This document shows positions 1 to 10,524 of a stretch of DNA of 64,000 nucleotides, piece after piece (the stretch's first letter is position 1; each line of letters opens with the position of its first letter). The translations under genes were made by a program, and so were the position numbers. The notes under the pieces were generated by a model that was not told the origin of the DNA, did not search any database, and was given only the letters and a program-made list of their open reading frames with translations. This stretch comes from Daphnia pulex. Lineage: Eukaryota; Arthropoda; Branchiopoda; Diplostraca; Daphniidae. The stretch lies in assembly GCF_021134715.1 (NCBI RefSeq), contig NC_060023.1, positions 10,912,001-10,976,000 on the forward strand. The letters are read 5' to 3'.

Positions 1-1001
1 CGTTCTAGCAGAGACTTATGTTGCGAAAGAAAAAGAAATGTTTCATTTTTCTTCTGTTGGTTGAAATTTTACGTTGTTTACAAAAAAAAAGTCGTATTGA
101 TGATCCTTTTCCCACCATAAAAGTTTGAAATTGGGCGATGGATCGTGTCAAATCTCTCTCTCTTTCGCAATCCGAACGGTCGTCGTTATCCGCTTGCACA
201 AGAAAGCTAGAAAGAACAATTTTTTAATCTCAAAACTAAAATTCTTGTAGGAAGAAAAAAAAGTCTAAAAATAATTAAAACGCAGCTAAACTAATTTGAT
301 ATTAATTGTTTAACTGAATTTGGCCATTTTTTCTCCCTAAAAACCTCCAATTGTAATTTGAGTTGAATCTCCATTTGAATCGCTAATTTTGGCAAACTTG
401 AAAAAAGAAATGTAGAAAACAAATCTTTTGAAATTCGGACTTTTGATGTACAGTCAATTTTTTCCAGCAATTCTATCTAATAACCCAAACAGACAATTTC
501 AAGTAGAGGATGAAAGAGAGAGAGATACGTGAAGCCCCGCGATGGCAAAAAAAAAAAGAAAAGAGGAAAACAAGTATTTTTTACGTCCATTTTGATTGTG
601 TATCCCAAAAAATCCCGTGCCCCATTTTTCGTGAGGAAAGAAAGGAATATCGGCAATTGTTTGTTTGTTTTTTATTCACGATCCCAGTGTCACCTTCTCT
701 CGCTCCCCCCCCCCCATGTCCCCCGCCACACACAGACATGAAAACACCAAGCATCTTTACCGTCGATTTTTTTTTTCAAAAAACCCGTGACGTTATTGTA
801 TATTGTGTACTTGTGAATAAAATTTATGACGTCATCTTTAACTAAAAAATTCACGCTTAGTTTTTGCACCGTTTCTCTGCTAGATGGCGTTTCATGCAGA
901 TTTTTTAATTTACGTCGTCTGCTAGGAAGGAAAACATGAAATCGTGACTGAGAGAGTAGGTAGATTTTACGTTTACGTGTTCAAATTCAATTCACAGCAA
1001 G
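1..1001. other. Non-coding upstream region of the NHE8-like gene
   Basis: The region is AT-rich with many homopolymer runs, such as the C-run near 705-715 and several A and T runs. The open frames at 510-845 do not resemble a protein. A CTAGATGGCGT motif sits at 880-890. A possible 3' splice acceptor (TTCACAG) lies just before the ATG at 1002, so a 5' UTR intron is possible. No TATA box was recognised. Confidence 0.5.
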
Positions 1002-3512
1002 ATGAACCAGCGATTCGTTCGCACGCTGTGCTTGCTTGTGCTATTGACACAAAATATCTGTGTCATTGAGACCGCGGAAATCACGAGAGAAGACCACCGC
1101 ACAGATGCAAATACTACCCGTCAAATAGTGGAGAAACTGAAAGATGAGAAGTCAAACTTATTAAACGTGTCAGCCGTTCCCGTAGCCAACAATGACACGT
1201 TAGTTTTCTTCTATTGGGGGATGTCGTATCAATTCATTGACAAATGTGTGTTCATTTTCCAGATTCTTTAGTCATCATCACCCATCTCATGACGAACTTG
1301 ATCCTGCTCTGCCCGGCAAAGGTGCAGCTGAAGAAGAGCATCACAATTCGCTATCCATCTTCCTAGTCCTTGTCCTGCTTGGCATCTGCATCCTGTTAAT
1401 CCATGTTATGCTCAAATTTCACTTTCACTATGTGCCTGAAAGTGTTGCAGTCATCTTTATTGGTATATGCAACTGGTGTTATTTAATTTAATGAATTGAA
1501 ATCAATATGTATATATTTTTTTATTCAGGTGCTTTGGTGGGGCTGTTTCTGAAGCTGATGTCGTATCAGAATGTTGCCGACTGGGCCAAAGAAGCAGCTT
1601 TTTCTCCAACAATATTTTTCCTTGTTCTACTGCCACCCATCATCTTTGAATCAGGCTACAATTTACACAAGGTACATTTGGTTTTACTGGAAAACTTTAA
1701 TGCAGATTGACTTATTTTTGTGTCGTTACCTTTGCAGGGCAACTTTTTCCAAAACATTGGATCCATCACAGTATTTGCTGTGTTTGGAACTCTTATCTCA
1801 GCTATGATAGTGGGCAGTGGAGTTTATCTTTTAGGATTGGTAATAATAATAGACGAATATTGTTATCATTAGTAGTAAATTCAATTAAATTTCGATTTAA
1901 TTTCAGGCAGACATTGCTTACAAATTAAGTTTTATCGAAAGCTTCGCATTTGGCTCGCTGATCAGTGCAGTGGACCCTGTTGCAACACTAGCCATCTTTC
2001 AAGCCCTGGACGTCGATCCGGTGTTGAATATGCTCGTGTTCGGAGAGAGTATTCTAAATGACGCTGTGGCCATTGTGCTGACGACGACAATCCTTGAAGT
2101 CGATTCTCCAGAGTTGCATAGCATGAGTGGTGGTCAGCTAGTGTTGCACGGTGTCGGCCGCTTCTGCCTTATGTTCTTCGCTTCGGCTGCCATCGGAGTG
2201 GCCTTTGCCCTGGCTAGCGCTTTGATATCCTTTTAATCATCCGTTTAATAATGAATCTTCTATACGGCAGTGTGATGTCATTTTCCTTAACCGCGGTGAA
2301 CTTGTTGAAATATGTCGAATTGCGACGCAATCCTTCTTTAGAATTTAGTATGATGATGGTCTTCACTTACCTACCGTACGCGTTGGCAGAAGGTATCCAC
2401 CTTTCGGGCATCATGGCCATCCTCTTTTGTGGCATTGTCATGTCTCATTACACCCACTACAATTTGTCGCCGATTACGCAAATCACAATGAAGCAAACGA
2501 TGCGAACTATCGCCTTCATTGCCGGTGAGCTACATTTTCCATCCTTATTTGAAGATTGGATCAAACATTCATTTTCTTTTTGTTAACAGAAACCTCAGTG
2601 TTTGCATATTTGGGCCTCGGAATTTTCAGTTTCCCTCATCGGCTCGAACCTGCACTAGTCATTTGGAGTATCGTTCTTTGTTTGTTTGGTAAACACGAGC
2701 GTCATAAAAAAAAAAAAAACGAATTATGTTTTTTAAAAGTAATTCAATTATTTAACAGGACGATTGGTAAACATTTTCCCTCTTTCCGCGCTCGTAAATC
2801 GCTTCCGTCAACACAAAATAACGAAAAAAATGGTGAGTGATGCAACACTGAACTTTTAGTAGATAATCATTTACTGAATTTTATGGTTTGCAGATGTTTA
2901 TAATGTGGTTCAGTGGTCTGCGGGGTGCCATCGCTTACGCATTGTCTCTTCACCTTGAATTTGAAATGGAGACGAGACGTGTCATAGTCACCACTACGCT
3001 TATCATTGTTCTCTTCACGATATTGGTGCTCGGCGGATCTACCATGCCGCTCCTCAAATGCCTCAAAAGTATTTAACGAATTGATTTGATCTTATGCTCA
3101 TTTCTGTCTTAATGGATTTTATTCCCAAATAGGCAAAAGTCCAACACGCAACAGAGTAAGGAAAAGCGGTGCCCCAGTCAATGCCACACTTAGCAAAACT
3201 CTCAAGCTGGATCAGCCTCTCGAGTCAGACGTACTGTCTGAGATGACTGAAGAGGAAATGGACGTCACCTTGATCCAGCAGCAGCAAGCTTTAAGTGGAT
3301 TCATCCGCTTCGACTTGCAGTATTTGTTCCCGATTTTCACCCACCGGTTTTCGCGTAATGAAGTGCGCGAATGTCGTATGCAAATGTCTAACTTGGCCAG
3401 TCAGTGGCAGCAAGCTGTTCGTTCGTCACCTGTGGTTGCATCTTCGTCCGTGACTCAACATATCGCTACCTCTCAGCACAACAGTGACGCGAACGAAAAT
3501 AGCACTGAATGA
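1002..3512 (+). CDS. SLC9A8: Sodium/hydrogen exchanger 8-like protein (NHE8, SLC9A8 family), 10 exons
   Basis: This is an electroneutral Na+(K+)/H+ antiporter; vertebrate NHE8 acts in Golgi, endosomal and apical membranes. Exons read as 1002-1198, 1263-1462, 1529-1671, 1738-1839, 1907-2224, 2302-2524, 2590-2688, 2759-2832, 2894-3068 and 3133-3512. They join in frame to about 636 residues, close to the usual 580-ish plus a longer N-terminus. The start is followed by a hydrophobic signal-like segment (residues 4-22). The family signatures LPPIIFESGYNLHKGNFFQN, AVDPVATLAIF, FGESILNDAV, LSGIMAILF, SHYTHYNLSP and MWFSGLRGAIAYALSLH follow in order. The tail contains LSEMTEEE and GFIRFDLQYLFP, matching the NHE8 cytoplasmic tail. 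All introns are GT-AG except the AT-AC intron after exon 5. No break was seen, so it is probably functional. The NHE8 subtype is assigned from remembered similarity. Confidence 0.93.
2225..2301 (+). other. U12-type AT-AC intron in the NHE8-like gene
   Basis: A 77-base intron is needed to join ...ASAL to LLKYVELRR. It has no GT or AG at the required positions. It begins ATATCCTTTT (2225-2234), the minor-spliceosome donor consensus. It contains TTCCTTAAC (2283-2291), the exact U12 branch-site consensus, and ends in AC ten bases later (2300-2301). The intron is phase 0. Without splicing, the frame stops at 2234-2236. Confidence 0.9.
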
Positions 3513-3596
3513 AAACGTCAAATTGTTTCGACATGTTATAATTCTATCCATCATATTTATTTGAAGAAAAAAATATGCTATTTATTGTGTGCTGTA

Positions 3597-3602
3597 AATA
3601 AA
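3597..3602 (+). terminator. Poly(A) signal of the NHE8-like gene
   Basis: A canonical AATAAA lies 85 bases after the stop codon and is followed by a T/G-rich stretch, as expected for a cleavage and polyadenylation site. Confidence 0.7.
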
Positions 3603-3871
3603 CTACTTTTTGTGGTGTTTTTGATAACGAAGGAAAACTTTAAATAACTGCAGTATTATGGCGAGAGCGGAATAGTTTTTTTTACGTGCATTTTTTAGTG
3701 TCATTGTTGATGAAATTAATTTTTATTTAATGAATCTTTAAATTTAAGTGTGACGTGGAGAGCGTTTCTTGCATGACGTTGCAAATGTTGCTGATTACTT
3801 CACCGTGCAGCTGATTTAGACCACATGCCTACAATGAAAGAGACCAAATATCAATTTTAACATAAAAAAAA
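3603..3871. other. Intergenic, no gene seen
   Basis: AT-rich sequence between the NHE8 3' end and the outer edge of the inverted duplication. No coding or RNA signal was recognised. Confidence 0.5.
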
Positions 3872-4374
3872 AAAATATTTTAATGATTTAAAAATTTGGT
3901 TGAATCTCTATAACCATAGAAGCGCAGCAGACAATTAGTTTAAAACCATTTCATTCAAAACGGTTAAAGAACCCTTAGTCTCCTGAGTCCTGACAGTCTT
4001 GACATACGTATCTGACATAAGACATAAATAAAGAAACACATTGTTTCTGGATTTTAACATATTAAAGTTCTAAATTAATTTCTTAAAATTCAGTCGATCC
4101 CTATCCTTGTGTTCAGTTTTCAGAATCATTTTCCAAATCTTTTGCAGGTCGGTGATTTTCAAAGCTCGAATCGAATCCATCTATCTTTTTTTTCGTGTTT
4201 GCTACCACCCTATCAGTGATTTTTAAATAAGTTAAAATGTCTTAATTTTTCCTTAAACTCCGATAGCTCTGAAATAAAAGTGAAACAAGCAAACAAGTAA
4301 ACAACTCATAATTGCTAAATAATAAATAATTTGGCAACGGTTAAAATTTAAAATTCAAATTCAGCCACCAGGGG

Positions 4375-4390
4375 GACTTCAGCTGTATTG
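4375..4390 (+). promoter_or_regulatory. CTCF-like motif upstream of the FEM-1-like pseudogene
   Basis: CCACCAGGGGGACTTC fits the animal CTCF core (CCASYAGRKGGCR-like). The same motif is preserved in reverse orientation in the right arm near 23471-23486. This is a motif match only; occupancy is unknown. Confidence 0.3.
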
Positions 4391-4489
4391 CAAATTTGCA
4401 ACAGCATTAGAGCTGCACGAGGAAAAAACCGTTAGAAAGTTTCTCGTACTTGTGCCAGGCAGACATCGTCAATCAGAGCTCAAGAATCT

Positions 4490-4840
4490 TAGTTGAAATT
4501 TCGTAAAATTTTAACTTTTTCTACTTAAGAATTGTTTTCTTCTTACTTCAACACGGTAAGCCTCTATTTCCTAATTATTTAGTACAATTACTTACCTAGT
4601 TTTGCTAAAATTGGTAGAAGAATCAAGTTCATCTCCCACCATTTTGAAGACTGCTTCCAATTTATCTTCCACATAACTGGGATTTGTTCCTACTGAATAT
4701 TTGTTTCTTCTAACATCAACAAGGTAAACCTTTTTTCTTTCCTAATTTGGTATAAAAAATAACTTGGTTTTTGTAAAATTTTTTAGGAGAATCAAGTACA
4801 TTTCCCACTGTATTTGAAGACTGCTTCCAATTGAATCTAG
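4490..4840 (+). repeat. Tandem duplicated 5' UTR exon/intron module
   Basis: A unit of about 190 bases occurs twice: CTTCTTACTTCAACACGGTAAG at about 4538-4560 and CTTCTAACATCAACAAGGTAAA at about 4707-4730. Each is followed by an AGAATCAAGT(T/A)CAT block and GAAGACTGCTTCCAATT. Each unit ends in a plausible GT splice donor, so these look like duplicated first exons of the FEM-1-like gene. The acceptor TTTCTCAG before 4927 would join them to the coding exon. Confidence 0.5.
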
Positions 4841-4975
4841 CTGGCATTTGTTTTATTTTTCCATCAAATTAGCAGGTATTTATCGCATGAAATTCTTCAT
4901 TATACGTGTACTAATTAAATTTCTCAGAACAGTACTGACTACAGAGGGTCTGACCAACCCAAAGCACGGAAGAAC

Positions 4976-5890
4976 ATGGGTTCTAAAAGGAAAGCTGATG
5001 AAGATGTGACACCTGAATGTCACGAACATGGTAATCCCCCTAAGAAAAGGAAGAATGATGTTGATTCTCTTCTGCTTGAAATTGAAAACCAGAATGTGGC
5101 TTACTTGAAGTATTTTGTCGAACAAGTTACTGGCAACTTCCCGTTGAGTGAACAGTGGAGATTAGTATTCATTCCTGCCCTATCTGACACCACTATTTCA
5201 GACCAGATCTTTCATATCCTCAAGAAGAAGTACGCAGACATCGACCTCATGAAAAAAGAAGAGAAAACAAAAAATCCAGATTGTATGACTCTACCACAGG
5301 ACGCTGATACAGAGCAGCTCATTGAAGTACTGGAGCTGGTCGGCGCTGCGTGTGTTTTTTATGGGAACGCTAAAGCTCGAAGATACGGCTGGAGCTGCTG
5401 GTATAAAGCCACGAATCTGCGAGAAGGCAATGCCATTCCGAAGTCTACCTTTCTTCAATCTGAAAACCTAAAACTTGCTATGAGGAAAAAACTTGAATTC
5501 CAAACTGTTCAAGAATTGGAAGGATTGCTTCGGCAGAGGCGAACGCACTGGGCGACTCAGGCAATCTTCACTTGTCTACGTATATCGAAGAAGTGTGACT
5601 GCTATCAGAAAAGATTCGTTGTCTACAATTTGTTCAAATTCGCTCTTCAAGGATGGGGGGACCGCCATGTCCCCCGTCCCCGCGCTTTCGCCATATCCCT
5701 CCACCTTTTTGAGCTCTTCGGTAAAACAAAATTTTTGGACGAACTAGTGAAAAATGAAACGAACTTGGAAGATGTCGTACACTCAACGTTCACCGAATTC
5801 TTCAACACCCTGAGGGACCCACTGAAGGGGGTTTTTGGGGTCAATGGAGTTGGCGCTGGTTGCCGTTACTTTCCTTATGCGACGTCTTGA
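4976..5890 (+). pseudogene. Truncated FEM-1-like gene copy (304 codons)
   Basis: The first 281 or so residues are almost identical to the intact 531-residue gene on the minus strand at 21272-22867. They include the lysine-rich N-terminus and the FEM-1 core block LIEVLELVGAACVFYGNAKA. After NTLRDP at about 5820 the match ends, and the frame runs through about 23 unrelated codons to a stop at 5888-5890. The missing C-terminal ankyrin repeat and VHL-box-like tail were removed by the arm deletion. The promoter-side sequence is kept, so it could still be transcribed. It is most likely a pseudogene or a gene fragment making a shortened protein. Confidence 0.85.
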
Positions 5891-6033
5891 TATCAGTTTA
5901 CAATAATAGCTCTGGACTGTAGGGAATCCAAGCTCATATTCGAGGTAACCTTGCAGTCAACATATGTGAGGATTTCTTGATTCGTTAAAATTTTTGCATA
6001 TCTTCGTTGTGATTCTTGCATGGAAGTCAACCT

Positions 6034-6392
6034 GCAGAAAGGTCGGCCAGTTTGTCCAGACAGGATGTCTTTCTCGCTTGAAGGTCACGAGAAACATTAC
6101 GTAAAACTGGCATGCGGTGGTGAAGAGGTTGGGTGAGAATGACACGTGTTTCATCATTATCAAAGCAGGTACAATAGCCGCAAGGGTAAGCTATTTGGTA
6201 ATCATTTTGATATTGTTTTTTTTTGTAGACCCATCCCCAGCAACGTCTACCTAAAGAAGGAAAGGCCAGTTTGCATTTCAATCGAAGGTCATGGAGATAA
6301 AAAAAAAAACGTTTCATGCAGTGGTGTAGAGGTTGGGTGAGAACGGGACGTTTTGCATCATTATCAAGAAGGTAAAATAACCGCAAGGCTTA
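6034..6392 (+). repeat. Dispersed repeat, two tandem degenerate units (left arm)
   Basis: Two units share GGCCAGTTTG, GAAGGTCA(C/T)G(A/G)AG, GGTTGGGTGAGAA and TCATTATCAA. They lie at about 6034-6190 and 6258-6392. The same family recurs at about 29470-29600 outside the duplication, so it is a dispersed genomic repeat. No terminal repeats, poly(A) tail or tRNA promoter box were recognised, so its class is unknown. Confidence 0.6.
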
Positions 6393-6399
6393 AGAGGAG

Positions 6400-8410
6400 G
6401 GGTGAGAAAAAGTATAAAAGGCGAGAGAAAAGTTGACAGGGATCAGTCGAGCGAGTATCTTCGACAAGGGAACAGCTGTAGTGTACTTTTTGCCGTCAGC
6501 TGCATTCTTCATCGTACTATCAGTTCTCAATCATGGGTAAATTTTCTGTTGTTGTATGGAGTTATGTATCAATTTCTATTTTGTTTTCTCTTTGTTAACA
6601 TGCCAGATAATGTTGCATATTATTTGTTAAATTATTTATTTTTTAGTCGTACATAATGGCAAGGATTAGGCGAAAGAAATCAGTCGAGTGAACATCTCCG
6701 GCACGGTAACAGCAACTGCAGTGCACCATTTGTCACCAACTGCATTCTTCGTCGAATTGCTAGTCAAATCATGGGTAAAAATTTTACATAGAGTTGTGAA
6801 TCGACTTATTATTTGTTAACATGTTGTAATGTTGTACTTATCATTTGTTATAATGTTCAAATAATTATTTGTCTAGCAAACTATGGCGTCGTGCTGCAGT
6901 TGTGTGTTGCATCGTTGATGGCTGGGTCGGCCACTGGTGTACCGATGTCTCCTGGGTATGGCGGCTAACAAATCGAAACGCCGCCACCTTACTACACAAG
7001 ATATGCCGAGGCCCCCAAGTACTGCACCAAGGCTCCAGATTATTATCCTACTACTTATGCTGCCCTGAGCTACTACACCGAATCCCCACAGTATTATTCT
7101 TCCCCGAGCTACAATACCAAAGGGTCGATTACTACACCGATGCTCCGAAGTACTACACCACCAAGACACCGGAGTACTGCACAACTACATACAATGGTTA
7201 AATATTCTGTTACTTAGAGTTTTAAATATTCCAATTGCTTTTATCTAAATTTTTTACTCTGATCATTAAAAAAGAGAAAAGGCGAAAGAAAACCGTCGAG
7301 TGGTCATCTCCGACACGGCAACAGTAACTGCAGTGCCAAGGCTCAGTATTACACCACAAATTATGTTGCCCCGAGACTCTACCCCAAAGCGCCTGAGTGC
7401 TATACCGAGGGCACTAATTTCTACACCACCAAGGCACCGGAGTACTACACTGCAACATACCCTGCTCCAGATTATTACAACGAGGCTCCCCAACACTACA
7501 CCACCAAGGCACTGGAGTACTACACCACTACATATCATGGTAAACATTCTGTTGTGTGGAGTTTTAATATGGCATTCCAATAAATATACTTTTCGTATGA
7601 AAGTAGAGGAAAGGTGAAAGAATTCAGCAGCCGAGTGAGCATCTCCGTTACAGCAACAGGAACTACCGTGCAGTATTTGATCAACTTCATCCTTCTTCGC
7701 ATTACAAGTTTTAAATAAAGGTAAAAAATTTTCTAAGAGTTTTGAATCAACTCTACTTTTTTCTATTTGTTAATATACCGGTTCCATAATTGATTATTAA
7801 TGATAAAATTTATTAATTGTCAAGTAAACTATGGCGTCGTGCTGCTGTTGGGCGTTATATCGTTGATGGATGGATCGACCACTGGTGTGCTGATTTCTCC
7901 TGGGTATGGCGGGCGTGAATAATCCGTAGCAACCGGTTACTACACTGGGGCCCCCAAATACTACACCACCAAGGCTCCAGAGTATTACACCACAACTTAT
8001 GCTGCCCCAATGTTACTACGCAGATGCTCCGAAGTATTTTTCTTCCTCGAGCTTCACTACCTTCACCACGCCGCTTACTAATTAACAACGTCAACACCTA
8101 CTTACTATACGAAGGTCTCCAGTACTACGCCACAAAAGCTCCTGAGTATTAAACTTGAACCTACGATGTTCCAGCTAACTATAATAATGCTCCCATGTAT
8201 TATTCTGTTCCCAGCTACTACACCGAGGACCTAACTTGTCACACCACTGAAGCGCCCAAGTATTGCACTACAACCTACGTTTCTCCAGCTTACACCACGA
8301 TGGCAGCGGAGTACTACACCACGATGGCAGCGGAGTACTACACCACGATGGCAGCGGAGTACTACACCACGATGGCAGCGGAGTACTACACCACGATGGC
8401 AGCGTGGTGA
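6400..8410 (+). pseudogene. Degenerate Tyr/Thr-rich repeat secreted-protein gene (left arm)
   Basis: Blocks encoding YYTTKAPEYYTTTY-like repeats are scattered over 6960-7200, 7330-7540, 7930-8020 and 8200-8405, but stops and frameshifts interrupt every frame. Two signal-peptide-like exon starts (near 6889 and 7832, both beginning ACTATGGCGTCGTGCTGC) lead to GVxxSPGYGG and then a stop. First-exon-like units containing CTGCATTCTTC(A/G)TCG and ATGGGTAAA occur near 6440-6541 and 6677-6776, with fragments near 7300 and 7620. This suggests tandem exon duplication followed by decay. Low-complexity Tyr/Thr/Pro proteins of this kind are often extracellular or cuticle-associated, but the function here is unknown. 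Confidence 0.65.
8292..8405 (+). repeat. 24-bp tandem repeat, about 4.7 copies
   Basis: The unit ACACCACGATGGCAGCGGAG plus TACT repeats without interruption, encoding an 8-residue period (AAEYYTTM). It is a recent local expansion inside the Tyr/Thr-rich pseudogene, and the right arm carries the same copy number. Repeats are contiguous without spacers, so it is not CRISPR-like. Confidence 0.9.
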
Positions 8411-8767
8411 CGAGTCAGAGTGGTGATGATTCTTCAGTATCCTGCGCTGTGACATGTCTGTTTCATATTTTGGAGGTGACTATTGCCTTAGTCGATCTGC
8501 ATACGGACATGTTCTTGTGTTTTGACGATGTTACAAGGGTAGGTTACGAAAGGAAGTTGTAACTGTTGATTTGGGTAAGTCTTATAAGTAAAAGGCAAGT
8601 GGATGAATTTTGTATAAATGAAAGAATTTGAAGTTGAGAAAAATATATTGGAACAATTCCTAAACAAGACTTGGTATCAATCAAAAGACAATGAACAAAA
8701 AATTTATAAAAAGAATTGTGTTATATTGTCCCACCTCCACCCACAATTCCACCACATTTTACAATCA

Positions 8768-8795
8768 CATACATACATACATACATACATACACT
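8768..8795 (+). repeat. (CATA)n microsatellite
   Basis: Seven or so CATA units directly precede the left end of the inverted-repeat element at 8796. The mirrored TATG run is at about 16604-16632. Confidence 0.9.
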
Positions 8796-9072
8796 TAAGC
8801 TAACCCGTTGGCTGCCACGCCATACAACCCGTAGGTTGCACTCTACTACTCTACGCGCCACGTCTGAAGGATCCATGACCAAGTGGGACTTGCCATTGCT
8901 GACAAGTCCGTGCTGACAAGGGGGGGACTAAGGTGCATTGCCTGAAACAGGCTTGCCTTGCGGCAAATTTTGGGCTTGGCGACTCTCCGACCCCGCGGCT
9001 GTAAACCATGAGACCGAACAGCGCGGCCCGTGCATGGGAGAACAAAGGCGTGGCAGTCAACGGGTTAACTTA
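8796..9072 (+). mobile_element. 277-bp MITE-like element with 4-bp target duplication (left arm)
   Basis: Imperfect terminal inverted repeats of about 26 bases read TAAGCTAACCCGTTGGCTGC (left) and TAAGTTAACCCGTTGACTGC (reverse complement of the right), both continuing CACGCC. CACT flanks both sides (8792-8795 and 9073-9076), a likely target site duplication. No transposase frame fits inside, so it would be non-autonomous. The interior is GC-rich compared with its surroundings. The right-arm copy is at 16327-16603. Confidence 0.8.
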
Positions 9073-9397
9073 CACTAACACAAACGAAATAATACCAACA
9101 ATACGATGATCCACGTTGATGACAAGTTTCGGTGTCGTTCGCGATTTCGTTCTCACCAGGAGCAGGGGCAACATCCGACGGAGACAGGTGACGACTGTTA
9201 AAGATGAGAAAATCCATCTTCTCGACGTCTCCTCTGCATTACCTGAATAAAGACAAAACAATTCTTATTAAGTGACATGCCAATAAAAGTTACATAATAC
9301 ATATAGGCACATTGATCTGGTTTTTTAGCTCAAAGATTCAAAAATGCAATTTTTTTAACTTAAAATCAAGCTTGCAATATTAAGAACTATACACAGA

Positions 9398-9785
9398 ACA
9401 AAGCTCACTTGCTAGTCTAAAAAAAAAAATTCCGGAAGTAGACCGGAAGTAACCACAGCGCCTCAACCATTGAGCTGTCGTCAAATTAAACCACATATTC
9501 GTGATCTCCATGAAATTTGGGGTCGATTAGGTGTGATTTAAACGAAATCCAAAATTTGGCCAAAATCGAGAATTTTCCTGAACTATAGTTCAGGAAAATT
9601 TTCGAAACCGGAAGTACGAATACGTAAAAAAGATAACATGAACTTTACCACAAATTTTACGAGGATCACGAATATGTGGATCTTTTGCTCCTCAAATGAA
9701 TATTTACTGAACTACAGACTGAAATGAGCAAACCGGAAGTAGAAAAAAAAAAGCAATTATCGAAAATTTTACAAGTGAGCTTTGT
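9398..9785 (+). mobile_element. 388-bp foldback/MITE-like element (left arm, complete)
   Basis: The ends are ACAAAGCTCACTTG and its inverted copy CAAGTGAGCTTTGT. Internal blocks are also mirrored (ACCACATATTCGTGATC against GATCACGAATATGTGG, and CCGGAAGTAG near both ends), so the element folds back on itself. A central palindrome surrounds CTGAACTATAGTTCAG near 9578-9593. No coding capacity was seen, and no clear target duplication. The right-arm copy is cut in half at 15819. Confidence 0.75.
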
Positions 9786-10524
9786 TGCAGGAATAGTAAT
9801 CGTCAGTTATCACTAAATATTTCAACAAAATAACTGCCAATAAATGTTTAAATGGATGTGCAAAGTAACTAAAACTGACTGTTTTGACAGCTGCAAATTA
9901 TCAAAAAGCCATCTAGCGCTAGAAAAAAGAAACGTCCAAGTAAAACTTCGTTGGCGCGTAAGAACGGGCCTGATTTTGGAAACTATTACAAAGACAGGGT
10001 CTAACGCAACTAGACTATTAGTAGATAACCTACGAAAATAAATCAATTGTTGGGTACCTGGGCATAATCCCGTGGTGAGTGACTGCAGGTGTGTAACAGC
10101 GGAAGGAAGCGATCACTGAAGTGGTCCAGAAACTCGCCAAGTCGCCAGTGAAGTACAACAAATTGTGTTTAGAAGCAGTGAAGCTAGATGAGCGTGCGTC
10201 GCGAAGATAAGGATGGATAAGAACGTTGATGGAAGTCCCTCTTCCGTCATGGACAAAGGTCAGCATTGGCACAGAATCTCCGTACCAGGACCACACGATT
10301 CCATAAAGAAACTGCGGGCTCTCTAAAATAAAATGTTTTACATTAATGAAATATTAAAAAGAATAAAGCATATTAATCTTTACCTTTAGAAGCACACTGC
10401 AATTTTCATGAAGAAAAAACCGTAAAAATGGAATTCACAGCAACCAACAGCATTACTCCACATGTTGAGATAAATTTCCTGATGCTCAAGTAAGTGTCAT
10501 GAAGTATGGCAGTAGCATGGTGAT
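9786..10524. other. Spacer between arms, no gene seen
   Basis: Single-copy sequence. Open frames on both strands (9822-10046 and 10030-10296) show no recognisable domain. A CTCF-like GCCATCTAGCGCTAG occurs at 9908-9922. Confidence 0.5.

Larger units (their letters stand above)
3872..5820 (+). repeat. Left arm of a large inverted duplication, outer part
   Basis: This stretch is the reverse complement of about 22030-23990 with scattered mismatches and small indels. Paired positions sum to about 27846-27864. It carries the 5' region and N-terminal half of the FEM-1-like gene. Homology fades just outside the TTTGGTTGAATCTC block near 3885 (partner near 23970). It stops abruptly near 5820, inside the gene, where the left arm jumps to sequence matching about 19586. 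Confidence 0.9.
5824..9581 (+). repeat. Left arm of the inverted duplication, inner part
   Basis: Nearly identical reverse complement of 15819-19586; paired positions sum to about 25399-25415. Only a few substitutions and short indels were seen. One is an 18-base-scale gap near 7003, where the right arm has extra sequence encoding a Tyr/Thr unit. The inner end falls inside an inverted-repeat element at about 9581, where the right-arm copy is replaced by the 3' end of the non-LTR retrotransposon. Confidence 0.93.

Noticed and set aside
510-845. 111-codon open frame upstream of NHE8
   Set aside because: Low-complexity, homopolymer-derived residues, no domain, no splice support and an overlapping second frame of similar length.
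7300-7617. Open frames of about 100 codons on both strands in the Tyr/Thr-rich region
   Set aside because: They read the repeat in the wrong frames. The recognisable YYTT frame is broken, so they are shadows of a pseudogene.
8292-8405. CRISPR-like array
   Set aside because: Contiguous 24-bp tandem repeat with no spacers, in a eukaryotic pseudogene.
8851-9060. 70-codon frame inside the 277-bp MITE-like element
   Set aside because: Lies entirely within the inverted-repeat element, with no transposase motif and no conservation evidence.
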